Below, in pieces: positions 12,299 through 22,565 of a stretch of 64,000 nt of DNA. Each line of letters starts with the position of its first letter. The first letter of the stretch is position 1. The notes beneath the pieces were generated by a model. It saw only the letters and a program-made list of their open reading frames with translations, searched no databases and was not told the DNA's origin. Both the position numbers and the translations under genes were made by a program. The DNA comes from Pycnopodia helianthoides (lineage: Eukaryota; Echinodermata; Asteroidea; Forcipulatida; Asteriidae): assembly GCA_032158295.1 (NCBI GenBank), contig CM063254.1:2829538-2893537 (forward strand), written 5' to 3'.

Positions 12299-13021
12299 CT
12301 AGGACCCAGTAACTGGGGCGCCATTCTCCTTTTTTCTATCGAAATGTTGACATCTGAAGTCGTACCAGCGCCCCAATTAATTAATTGACTGCAAGTCGAT
12401 TGTCTGAACTCCACGTTCGACGAAGTGCTAACATGTCGAGAAAAAAAAGACATGTTAAAATCGCTTGAAAATCGCTGGCTTCTTAATGACAAAGATGAAA
12501 CATTAGGCATTTGTTTGCACGTATTAGCATTTTTATGTGCTCCAAATTGATGTTTTTCGGTCCACAATCAAGCGAACGCAACAAGAGTGGTCAATAGTCA
12601 TTAAACGGTTGTCAAACGGGTATAGGTCATTCAACGACTGTTGCAGGCGCTGAAGCGAGCGCCCACGGTCAATCATGCAGCGCCTGCAACCAGTGTAATG
12701 AAACAGTAGTTAACCACAATAATGACCTACGCGTTTGATGGCAATTTAATGACTATACTGTATCGTTTCGTTTTGGTCCGCTTGATACCGAAAAACATCA
12801 ATTTGCAATTTGGAGCATCTTTAACATAATATTATTAAGAAACCAGTAGGCAGTTTTCCAGTCATGTCTTTCTCGACATTCGGACAATCTTTGGAACTTG
12901 GAGTTCGGAAAATCATAGACAATCGATGCAGTCAAAATGTCCGCGGGGCGCTATAGTACGACAGCTGATGTCAACATTTCGAGAAACAAAAGGTGTACAG
13001 AACCCCAGTTACTGCGTCTAG
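12299..13021. repeat. Large fold-back (long inverted repeat, 723 bp)
   Basis: The left half (12,299-~12,655) is the imperfect reverse complement of the right half (~12,665-13,021). Matching blocks in order from the ends are CAGTAACTGGGG, CGAAATGTTGACATC, GTCGTAC..GCGCCCC, CGATTGTCT, ATGTCGAGAAA, TTCTTAAT, TGATGTTTTTCGGT, TAGTCATTAAA and TTGCAGGCGCTG. The arms meet at a nested hairpin near 12,660. Non-coding; a 118-codon frame in the left arm is incidental. Confidence 0.75.
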
Positions 13022-13187
13022 TTCAAACGGTCTTTAGAGTAACACGTTATCAATGCACTCACCATAGAGGTCCGTTCTACATAATATGGACTCGGGAGAG
13101 GTTACACTTTTGGGTGAAAACATTGACCAAGCCGCCCTTCCCATAACAAACGAAACGAGCAACTAGCCCACATTTTGGTGGAAACAA

Positions 13188-13353
13188 TAGATGGATTGCA
13201 ATATGCGTCATTGACCGCCATATTTGATGTAAAACGATGGAAAAGTGCACGCGTGTACGCGCTACGCACGACTCTCAGCCAATGATAGCTCTTCACGAGT
13301 GCACAATAATTCATCAACGATGGCGGCCAATGACGCGTATTGCAATCCATCTA
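13188..13353. mobile_element. MITE family B, intact copy (166 bp)
   Basis: Inverted ends TAGATGGATTGCAATA and TATTGCAATCCATCTA, with inner arms GACCGCCAT and ATGGCGGCC, form a near-complete hairpin. A flanking TA would fit a Tc1/mariner-type target, though this is inferred. The partial copy at 8,745 is the same family. Confidence 0.75.
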
Positions 13354-13505
13354 TAACGAGTTCCAGACACTACTCTATTGGCACGGAGCCATTTGCTTTT
13401 CTCCGTTCAGCCTCACGTATTACCAAACCGAGGCTGGAAGGGTAATAGTGGGGATCCTTTTCTGTATGATGGGAATAGTGGCATTGACGTTAAAGCTGAA
13501 TTTTT

Positions 13506-13653
13506 CAGTCTCAACACGGGCTACCATTCAAGTTCTACTGCGAATTCCCAACTTTGGTGTGATTTTTAAAAGAGTTCTGCAGTCTCAACACGGGCTACCA
13601 TTCAAGTTCTACTGCGAATTCCAAACTTTGGTGTGATTTTTAAAAGAGTTCTT
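13506..13653. repeat. Tandem duplication, 74 bp x 2
   Basis: Two adjacent copies (13,506-13,579 and 13,580-13,653) begin CAGTCTCAACACGGGCTACC and differ at about one position. High identity points to a recent slippage or unequal exchange. Confidence 0.9.
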
Positions 13654-13685
13654 GGCTTCATTCATGGTAAACGTCATAAACTAGA

Positions 13686-13854
13686 GCAAGTTCGGCCGGG
13701 CGACTAGAGTGACTAGACTTACCAGAAACCATAGAGCATAGGGAGATTGACAAGATCGACCATGCACTGGAGCATGGTCGATCTAGTAAATTCGAGAGCT
13801 ACGTCACACTGTTTCTGGTTAGTCTAGTCACTCTAGTCGCCCACCCGAACTTGC
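13686..13854. mobile_element. Palindromic fold-back MITE (169 bp)
   Basis: Arms beginning GCAAGTTCGG and ending CCGAACTTGC share GGGCGACTAGAGTGACTAGA and its complement, then CCAGAAAC and GTTTCTGG. The centre carries a second small palindrome, GATCGACCATGC..GCATGGTCGATC. Very low divergence between arms suggests a young element. Confidence 0.8.
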
Positions 13855-13865
13855 CCCGAGGTGTT

Positions 13866-14257
13866 CAAGGAACATTACAGAATTGGTTTTTGCTAACAAA
13901 ACAGTTGCTGGCAGTGTAAGTACTTTATGTAATCCACCATATACATAAACTGACAAACCTGTAGAAGTTTGAGATCGATCGGCCATCTGGGTCACGAGAA
14001 AATAGTGAAAAACCGTTTACACATTTGCATGAAATCATATAGCTTCAACAAATGGATAAAACGCTCACTGAGCGATAAACTCCAATCGGAAAATTAGTTT
14101 ATCCATTTCTCATCAACTATAGCATTTCAGACAGAAATATTTCAAGGGATGTTTTCTACTATCATTATCATTAGACCGTGTAAGTTTTATGTAAATCTGT
14201 GATCAAAAAGTATATTTTACAAGTTTTTTCTTACCAATTCTGTAATGTTCCTTTAAA
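13866..14257 (-). mobile_element. MITE family A, reverse copy next to K2P exon 1
   Basis: Same family as 7,364-7,753 but inverted. Its end lies 26 bp from the splice donor side of exon 1 of the K2P gene. Unspliced read-through of that exon would therefore translate MITE sequence before stopping at 14,203. Confidence 0.85.
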
Positions 14258-14282
14258 TTAACAATTTGCAATAATACTTTAC

Positions 14283-14742
14283 CTATTGTTGATATCACTG
14301 TCATGCAAAATACGGCAGAACCCATGAATTCCCAACTAGCTTCTTGATGAGCGACCAAGGCATTTGTTTCATTTGCGTTTTTCACCAGGACTTCCACCAA
14401 CTCAGAGAGGATTTGATCATGCTCTGACTTGTTCATGGAGCCGTTGGTAAAAGCAAAGAGCTGCTCGAACAGCCTGACAACGGTGTCGTTGGTTTCCTTG
14501 TTTTTGCTCGCCTGAGATTCCTTCCTGCGGAGTGCCTCTGGTTCCTCCACGGCTTCGAAGATGACAGCGCCCACCACCAGGTACGCCAACCATGTCACCA
14601 AGGGCAGGACGCCTCTGATCCACCGCAGCAGACGGGGGTTGCAGCGACCGGCCACGACGGTGTCGTCGCGGGTACTAGCGGCCTGGGTACGCCCTTGCAT
14701 GTTCACACGGGACACGTTGTGCTGCTGCGTTCCCCTAAGCAT
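14283..14742 (-). CDS. Two-pore potassium channel (TRESK-like), exon 1
   Basis: This is the first coding exon of the K2P channel completed at 582-1,345. The ATG at 14,742 has an in-frame TGA 27 bp upstream. The exon encodes a ~42-residue cytoplasmic N-terminus, M1 at about 45-62 (WLAYLVVGAVIFE), the extracellular cap region with N-glycosylation sequons at Asn85, 100, 104 and 124, and the first pore helix ending STI plus the first base of Gly154. The donor is G|GTAAAG, phase 1. Joined to exon 2 it reads STIGYGYLAP, the standard P1 filter, so no exon is missing between. The total is 407 codons plus stop, normal for K2P proteins. The exon is GC-rich compared with its AT-rich surroundings. Confidence is high for the family and exon join. 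Confidence 0.9.
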
Positions 14743-15130
14743 ACTGTCCCCACTCGACGGTTCGCATCAGCTCATAGCTCTTGCCATCATCAGCACTAAT
14801 CTATTGAGTCGAGAGGCTGTACCAAACATCCACTCACTCAAATCACCAGGGACCGTGGACGTTTCACATAATGGTTTTGTCTTTTCCCAGCACCTGCTGG
14901 ATAAAGTTATTATAATTCTCAAGGCCAGATCTAAAAAGCGATCTCGAGTGATTGTCACACGCGATTGCGTTCCTTCACTCAGAAGCTTACGGTCACGATG
15001 GACGAGTTCACTTTGTGAAGAACTTGCACATGTGGATTTCAGAGCTCCGTACGTGTGTGCGGAGGCGCCGTGTTTTGATAGGTTCACGTTAACACGCGCA
15101 CTATGTGCATATTATTGTTCGAACTGCGGA
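14743..15130 (-). other. GC-rich 5' flank of the K2P gene
   Basis: A CpG-richer block lies directly upstream of the start codon and may hold the 5' UTR or promoter. A 106-codon minus-strand frame (14,767-15,087) and a 196-codon plus-strand frame overlap it but resemble no known protein. No clear core promoter was identified. Confidence 0.35.
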
Positions 15131-15504
15131 CGAAAGGAACACTATCATTGAACCCGCCCTCTCCCTCTCTGCTCAGTGTGTTGAGCTCCGGTAGCACCAG
15201 CGAACCTGTTGTTGAGAGCGATCTACGGTATCGTCAGACTTAACACCTATATAGTGCCGAGAAATGCACTCACTGGATTGGCCGATAAATTATGTACAGG
15301 GAAATCTACCTGCAGAACGGCACGCGAAATATAAGAGAACAATGTGATGACAGAATACACTCGCAACGAGATGTTGGTAATTTGTTTGTGCTACATATTT
15401 ATTTACATAGCCTTGGAGTGCACACTGGGGAAAATGCTTTGTGTCCAAATACGTTTTTTGTTAAAGTGGCATTTCAAATGTCTGAACTCCCGACAATAAC
15501 TCAT

Positions 15505-15533
15505 GACAAATAATAATAAATAAATAAATAAAT
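15505..15533. repeat. AATA microsatellite
   Basis: Short AAT/AATA repeat. The surrounding 15,130-15,870 shows no gene. Confidence 0.7.
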
Positions 15534-15869
15534 GAATAATCCGCTCAGGTATGTTTGATTTCCCCTCTGAATTATGTGATGATGGATTAGGCTATACATT
15601 TCCCCCTGCCTGGGCCTCAATGGGGGAAAAGAAAGGAAGAAACCGGGGAAAAAATGTGCCGCGAGGCGTTATTCTACTCTATTTATAAATGCTTGTTATG
15701 ACACCTTTTCGCAGCAGTTCTACGAGGCTTTCACGCTAAATGAAGTTGCCCTTTTTTAAAGCGAAGTGGGCGTTTCTCAAATAATCTATTTGACCTTTAT
15801 TGTGTGGGATTTTTTTTGTGTTTTTTGTTGGGGGAAAGTGTTTACATCTCACCACATTATCTCATTGGT

Positions 15870-16063
15870 ATTTGTACACGAAAGCGAAGCGAGGACGCAC
15901 TCGCTCTGTCAAGACACCTTGACCCCCTCTGTTTTAAGTCCTCGGTTTCAACGGGTAGACACGATCACACACACCGTGAACCACCTTATTTATAATCCCC
16001 AAAACGCAAGGGACAAGACATGATATAAAAAAAAAAAAAAAAAACCGAGTGGTATTCGTATAC
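15870..16063 (+). repeat. Dispersed repeat R3 (GCGAAGCGAGG ... CCACTCGG)
   Basis: Runs from ACGAAAGCGAAGCGAGGACG to CCGAGTGGTATTCGTATAC. Its right part recurs reversed at 25,990-26,075, where the LINE has inserted into it, and its left part is like 2,505-2,600. This copy lacks the LINE and serves as an empty site. Confidence 0.7.
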
Positions 16064-16349
16064 TTAAGGGAACATTACAGAATTTGTTTTTGCTAACAAA
16101 ACAGTTGCTGGCAGTGTAAGCACTTTATGTAATCCACCAAATACATAAACTGACAAACCTGTAGAAGTTTGAGATCGATCGGCCATCTGGGTCACGAGAA
16201 AATAGTGAAAAACAGATTATACATTTGCATGAAATCATATAGCTTCAACAAACGAATAAAACGCTCACTGAGCGATAAACTCCAATCGGAAAATTAGTTT
16301 ATTCATTTCTCATCAACTATGGCTTACCAATTCTGTAATGTTCCTTTAA
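16064..16349 (-). mobile_element. MITE family A, internally deleted copy (286 bp)
   Basis: Both termini are present, but about 100 bp between the ATCAACTATGGC block and the right end is missing compared with full copies. It lies at the edge of repeat R3, as does the 22,161 copy. Confidence 0.8.
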
Positions 16350-16839
16350 CCAGTTAGTAAAATGTTGTTACCAATGTGATTACACAATTTGACAGCCCTA
16401 GGGCAGTGACGGCAGCGTGTCATGCATGGGTTGACTGTGACTAACAATGGGACACACACACATCAATGTGTTGATATTACAGAATGTTTTTTATGTTTTG
16501 TGAGATGTTTGGCAAATATGTTGCTATGGCATTAACAAAGGAATTGAACATAATTGAACTTCACAATAAGCAATTTAATGCCAGTGGTAAAATAAGAATG
16601 TGCATTTAGTTTTGTTACATGTTTGTGAAACGATATTTACCAGGCTAAAAAATAAAGCTTAATAGAGGCAGTTCCTCGCATTTTCTTGAGCACCTTTTTC
16701 ATAGCTACAATGTTGCATTTACAAAGTAAGCGGTAAAAGAAAATGCACGAGTCGGTGTCTTGCCAAAGGAAATCGATTTGGAAATACAAATAGACGAAAA
16801 GCACTAATTAAGTTTGCAGAGCTAAGATGCAGAGCTGTT

Positions 16840-17065
16840 ATGTACATAGGTTTCCAAGGTGCTGTGGTGTAAACTTCATGCACCCTACCATGCCAGAAAC
16901 ACCAGGGCGAACCCCTTCTCTTAGCAATAAGTTTACTTAATGCTTCACGTGCATAGCACAACACACATATAAACCCAAGCCTCAATGTCCCATCCGGAGG
17001 ACCAAGTAGTAATGAAAATGATCTCCAGCGCACGCAATGGTTTCATGGGGACAAAAATGATCCCG
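16840..17065 (-). mobile_element. SINE body, minus orientation
   Basis: The reverse complement carries TCCTCCGGATGGGACATTGA, GGGGTTCGCCCTGGTGTTTC and CACCACAGCACCTTGGAAAC, in the same order as the SINE at 9,470-9,840. A 104-codon minus-strand frame here is SINE-derived, not a gene. Confidence 0.65.
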
Positions 17066-18050
17066 AGTGCACGAAATGAAGCACTCCAATAATTTCGGTG
17101 TTCATTAATTTTGGTTCACCACCTGTCCCTTCGGGGAGCCGGTGCAAATCGGCTAAACACGGGTGCGATGTGGTCTGTCCTCTCGATGTGGGTGATCACC
17201 ATTGTCGCTTTCTGCAGCTGTTGAAGACGACAGAGATGTATGTTGTTAATTCCCAGTAAAAGCAAGTTGCATGAATCCATCTTGGATCATGTAGCAATTA
17301 AGAACGGCCGATAGCTCACCCATATCGCACTTTATAGCTGTTTTCCACAGCCATAACGAGTGCTGCCTTGACTTGGCTTTGCAGACAGTGCCATCACTAT
17401 GTACACGGAGATTCCATTTTAATTAATGATTCTGTGAGACGTTCCCAAACCATCTGATTAATGAAACACAAATTAAATTTACAGAATCAATAGGAAATGA
17501 CGTTGGATGAGTCGCTCGTTTTTAAAAGCCGATAGTCGTACTTTGACATTTGACTGGTTTTTGGTGGAACATTATTAAGTCTGCGTAAGCAATGCGAACG
17601 AACGCTTATTTGTGTACATTGGAAAGCTTCCCGTACTTTAAAACTAGCCCAATTAAGCATTACAAACTTATATCCATCTCCTTCGACACTCTAAAGAGAT
17701 ATCATTAAGAAGAACAACAACAACAACTTATACAATTGCAGCTATTATACTGTTGGCTGCCGGTCGTATACTGTATGTTTAGACCTACTCTGTGGATCTA
17801 TTTAATCGAATGTTAATATGTTCTCTGTGAGAGAAAGAGAGAGAAATTTGACATCTATAATTATCTTGGTCAAACACTGAAAATGGAGAGCGCCAAGTAA
17901 TAAAATGAACCGGATTACGTGTCAAAAATGCCCCAGAAATGGGTTAAAACAGACTCAAAGTCCGAGTTAAAGTCCCAGTTGTTGACAGTTCCGGATCAGC
18001 CGAACCCAGCCCCGTATCCGGGTCAATTCCAACCGGGGAGTTTCAATGGT
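17066..18050. other. No gene recognised
   Basis: AT-rich spacer without a recognisable gene or strong repeat. There is a short AGAGAGAG stretch near 17,828. Confidence 0.5.
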
Positions 18051-18114
18051 GTACTACTCGTACTCGGTACTCGTACACGAATACAACTTAATATGTACCG
18101 TTTTGAAGGTACTC

Positions 18115-18234
18115 GAGTACTACCAGAGTACCATTTTCGAGTACTATTAGAGTACCATTTTCGAGTACTACTAGAGTTTCATTTTTGAGTACTACTAGAG
18201 TACCATTTTTGAGTACTACGAGAGTACCATTTTG
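18115..18234. repeat. 24-bp minisatellite, 5 copies
   Basis: Five consecutive 24-base units begin GAGTAC, carry an inner GAGTACC and end in a T-rich TTTTC or TTTTT. Related ACTCGTACTCGG and CTCGGTACTCG words flank the array on both sides (18,050-18,320), so the whole region is built from GTAC-containing words. Confidence 0.9.
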
Positions 18235-18744
18235 AAGGCACTCGTACTCGGCTGGCAAAGTACCCGTGCTCTATATCCTAAGTACTCAATCTCGAATACT
18301 ATACTCGGCCACCTTTGAACTTGGCAGTGTTTGGTACTCGGCCAAAAAGTAATTGACCGCAACATATACTAACATACATGAAAATGCAAATGTTTTTTTT
18401 CGAAGACGGTTTACAATCAGTTTGTCCTGGCTATGATGACATATATATGGTTCAAAGACATAGGCGACAACCAAAGAGATGAAACTTAAATTAATACTAA
18501 CACAGAGAACTTTATGCAAATGGGGTTACTCAATGTATCATTGAGTGACAGTCACACACGCACATAAGGAAATAAAACAACAACAAAATAACAATAATAA
18601 TAATAAAATAATATTATTTCGAATATACTGGTACGAAATAAAAAGTTCATTGCCAACCTATTACAAAATATTATTTCAGTTGAAGGACAAACGGACTACT
18701 GTTATTATTTTCATTATAAGAAAATTACAATTAAATGAGATCCA

Positions 18745-18985
18745 GTATTGGCCGGCACAAGAAGGCAAGACAACATATGGTCAAAGAGACTCGCAGATGG
18801 GCAACCAAGGACGGGCAGGAGAAGAAGAGGAAGACAGAAAAGGAGATAGGGGAGATGAAATCTCTCCATGAACGCGGCAACATGGAGTAGAATGACAAGT
18901 GATTACAGAGGAGAATGGAAAACGCTGTATTACGGCTTCATCTATCTATAGAGGATTACAACAGACTGATGATGACAGTGACGAT
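18745..18985 (+). pseudogene. Decayed LINE C-terminus and 3' end
   Basis: Conceptual translation in shifting frames gives TRRWATKDGQ, EKEIGEM and RMENAV, then IEDYNRLMM, followed by GATGATGAC repeats. This resembles the Arg/Trp-rich end of deuterostome non-LTR reverse transcriptases. There are several stops and frameshifts, and the remainder of the element is absent. Confidence 0.55.
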
Positions 18986-19204
18986 GGAGTGAGGCTGACG
19001 CACGAGCTCTTCTGGGGGTCCTTTAAACAATGGATCAAGGCTCCCCCAAAATTGTCCTTGTTCAAGTTCTATCTCAGAGAGGAACTTTTAGAAAAGGGAA
19101 TAATAGAGTAACAATGGGAGGACCCCATCGGTATAACTGGTGGTTAGGTGAAATTTGTACGCATTTAAAGTTAATAACTTAACAAAAAAAAACCGAGTAC
19201 GGCC

Positions 19205-19240
19205 TCATTCATACATTCATTCATTCATTCATTCATTAAA
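19205..19240. repeat. ATTC microsatellite
   Basis: About six ATTC units. The flanks 18,990-20,200 show no recognisable gene. Confidence 0.85.
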
Positions 19241-20203
19241 GATTTATCAAAATCACATTGCATCAAAAAGACCGCATTGAGTGATTTAAAAGGAACACCA
19301 AATACATCACATGAAACACCAAAATCCATCCAGTTGACATCCAGGCAAACCGGCAAGATATCGAAACACTATTTTTATGTAGTAATACTTGTGTGCACTC
19401 ATGTGTAAATAACAAATCAATAAACATCCATCCCGCAGCTTTGTTTGTGTTTTTGGTGCCCGGAAGGTGCTGAGTGGATTTTGTTCCCACGCCCTGGTGG
19501 GTGGGTTCCTTTCTTCGCTTCTCACTAGAACCATGACGATGATGCATTTTAAAGTTCAACTATATGAAGTGCAATAAAGGATGTCTGATACTGCTACATA
19601 ATGATGTACGTGACGGATGAAGCAGTCTTTGAACTTCAATATCACTCGATAATGACAGGCGGTTTCTCTTTTGTATCCGACGGGACTCAGTGTGTCGGGT
19701 CGAACGCGATGTACGCCTTCAAAACATGCAAGGTTCAAACATAAAAATGTGTATAGTTATGTTTATCATAAATATGCAGGCATCATTGCCCGAGGGGCCA
19801 GTGATCATTGTCTCGCCTGACGATCAATTTCCTTTTTATATTTGATTACATTTGCATTTTCCTAAACAAAAAGAGGGCAAAAACACCTTACAAAATTGTT
19901 TCGAGTATGAAATGACACCCAATCATATTTAAATGGAACGGCAAACGGATTATTCTTTTAATTCATCTAAAGCATTTTTTATCTACAAAAAAGATAACAA
20001 AATTATCCCAGGCATTGTTGCTATGAAAGGTATTTTTTTTACTCCAATTTTATTATGGTTTACTAAAAAACACTAGAAAAATAACCATGTTTACAATTTA
20101 TATAACAAGCTATTTACAATAGCTTTAATTTTATTAGGGTTATTTCAGTGGCTGCAAACCTTTGTTTGTTTCAATAAATCAGAATACAAAAGAATTAACC
20201 TCC

Positions 20204-20337
20204 ACCTGCGACGTCATGCTTTTGTTCCATCGCTCCATTGTTTTGCACGAATGGTGGAATGGATGTACGTATTAAACAATATCGCGCCATTCGTGCGAAA
20301 TAACGGAGCGCTGGAACAACAGCATGACGTCACAGGT
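20204..20337. mobile_element. Fold-back MITE (134 bp)
   Basis: Ends ACCTGCGACGTCATGCT and AGCATGACGTCACAGGT, with inner arms CGCTCC..GCACGAATGG and CCATTCGTGC..GGAGCG. The arms pair over about 50 bases each. Confidence 0.75.
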
Positions 20338-20599
20338 AAATATTTATTCGCATGATGCCCTCGGTGTGTACGCGGCGCCAATCGTGGGTGTACGAATTAC
20401 AGGCACCTCGGCCATTATTCTTCACGTGCAACTTACAAAGAGCGATTTTACAAAAAATAAATCGAGTCATAACTATCAACATTACGTCAAAAAGGAGATA
20501 CTTTGTTTAACATGATTATAATATGAGTAGTAGAACTTGCCACCACAAGGTGGTTGCTAAGAAGTGGTAAGAGTATAGCACAAATTATGAATAAGAAAA

Positions 20600-20938
20600 C
20601 AAGCAAACAAACAAACAAACAAACAAACACCCCAACACCCCAAAAACAAACAGACAATCCCAACACACCGACAAACAAACAAACAAACAAACAAACAAAC
20701 AAACAAACACCCCCAACACCCCAACAAGCAAACAAACAAACAAACAAACAAACAAACAAACAAACAAACAAACAAACAAACAAACAAACAAACAAACAAA
20801 CAAACAAACAAACAAACAAACAAACAAACAAACAAACAAACAAACAAACAAACAAACAAACAAACAAACAAACAAACAAACAAACAAACACCCCAACAAA
20901 CAAACAAACAAACAGATATCCAACAAACAAGCAAACAA
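20600..20938. repeat. Long CAAA microsatellite (~340 bp)
   Basis: Nearly perfect CAAA units, broken by a few ACCCC interruptions at 20,629-20,730 and 20,890. Six-frame translation gives QTNK and VCLF strings that should not be annotated. The exact length is unreliable in an assembly. Confidence 0.95.
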
Positions 20939-21039
20939 CTTGGGCCCGTTCGAAATAAGCACTTACTTGGCAAAACGATATAAGACTCGAGTGTGTTGTC
21001 CCGGGACCAATCTTCTCGCACATGACACGACGTCACGTA

Positions 21040-22160
21040 CTCGCAGATGAATTAATACTTGTATCTAGTTGGTAGGAAAATAAAACGTAATTTTAAAATT
21101 AGTTTGATCGTATATAGGTCAAATGAAATCACAATAAAACTTATACATTTTTACAGTTAAAATGACAATGACGTGATTGACCACGTTGAGAAAAGAGCAT
21201 GTTTCATTTGGGTGTATTTTCCTTGTCGTGCACCAAAAAAAGGAATATCATCAAACTAAAAAACATAATTTCCTGAGTATGACACTTCAGGAGAAATTAC
21301 AGGAAGACTGTGAATAATGTTTAAAGCTTTGCATTGTGTGGGGACTGTGGGTAAAAGCAAGCAATAACAACAAGTAAAGTTGCGGGTATAGCTATTTGTG
21401 AACCTCTTTTTAAATAAAGGAGTGTTGACCCTGAAAGGAGCAATTGGTTTGCTCTTGACGTTTCGATGAAATTCAGATCGAACCAAAATTAACAAAAGCC
21501 ATGTTTTAGATTATTCATAAACACATTTTATTGCCCTCATTGACATTATCTTCACACCCTGTGACGGTCAATGTCCAAAAAGGGACCATTCCACAGGGAA
21601 TATAAAATGTCCAACAACCGAGTTGAGAGTTTTTTGTTTAAGTTGACTGTCATACCCTGAAGTGGTTTTTTTTAGCCTTGTTCCGTGCAAATTGACATTG
21701 CACGCAAAGTGTTATGATCCTGGTATGACAGACCTGTTGCTTGCCGTCTATTCGAAGTCGTCAGGGAGAGCCGTCAAGTGCGGTTATCGTGTGCTTTCAA
21801 CGCTAACAACGAAAAGCACTCACCACGCGACCAAAAACAAACATGTACCGTATATGCCTTTGTGTACAAAGAGGTAATTATTGAATCAAGACAGGCAATG
21901 GGTGACCGTCAAGATGACAAGGAGATCCACTCACATGTTGACGGTCTTATTAAATTATGGATCAAATTAAAAACAAGCATGATTATGGTGTTACTCTCTG
22001 CTGATCGAGCATTTAAAATGGATTTTGGCAAGCTTTCCATATTTGTTTTCATTAATATTACTTTTAGATCTATTCATGTTTCAGACGTCCGTCGTGTTCT
22101 GTTTCGTTGATGAATTAGGAAATGTCAGAATGGTAGTTTGAGTTTGAGTGTTTTATATCT
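21040..22160. other. No gene recognised
   Basis: AT-rich spacer. Two overlapping plus-strand frames (21,662-22,110) show no recognisable domain and no codon pattern distinct from background. Confidence 0.45.
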
Positions 22161-22554
22161 TTAAAGGAACATTACAGAATTGGTAAGAAAAAAACTTGTA
22201 AAATATACTTTTTGATCACAGACTGACATAAAACTTACACGGTCTAATGATGATGATAGTAGAAAACGTCCCTTGAAATATTTCTGTCTGAAATGCCATA
22301 TTTGATGAGAAATGAATAAACTAATTTTCCGATTGGAGTTTATCGCCCAGTGAGCGTTTTATTCATCTGTTGAATCTATATGATTTCATGCAAATGTGTA
22401 ATCGGTTTTTCACTATTTTCTCGTGTCCCAGATGGCCGATCGATCTCAAACTTCTACAGGTTTGTCAGTTTATGTATTTGGTGGATTACATAAAGTGCTT
22501 ACACTGCCAGCAACTGTTTTGTTAGCAAAAACAAATTCTGTAATGTTCCTTTAA
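22161..22554 (+). mobile_element. MITE family A, full copy (394 bp)
   Basis: A complete copy with ends TTAAAGGAACATTACAGAA and TTCTGTAATGTTCCTTTAA. It is followed directly by repeat R3 (GTATACGAATA), in the same arrangement as the reversed pair at 15,870-16,349. Confidence 0.9.
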
Positions 22555-22565
22555 GTATACGAATA

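Larger units (their letters stand above)
1346..14282 (-). other. K2P gene intron (~12.9 kb), phase 1
   Basis: The intron is bounded by GT at 14,282-14,281 and AG at 1,347-1,346, and splits the first glycine codon of the first pore filter (G|GT). It contains only transposon-derived and simple repeats, listed separately. The stretches 2,980-4,600, 5,040-6,670 and 10,950-12,200 are AT-rich with homopolymers and no recognisable gene. Confidence 0.85.

Noticed and set aside
12211..12567. 118-codon minus-strand frame
   Set aside because: Falls in one arm of the fold-back and has no counterpart in the other arm or in known proteins.
14561..15151. 196-codon plus-strand frame
   Set aside because: It is the antisense of K2P exon 1 and its GC-rich upstream; the sense strand has a clear channel.
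16719..17033. 104-codon minus-strand frame
   Set aside because: Its DNA is a SINE body also present at 9,470-9,840.
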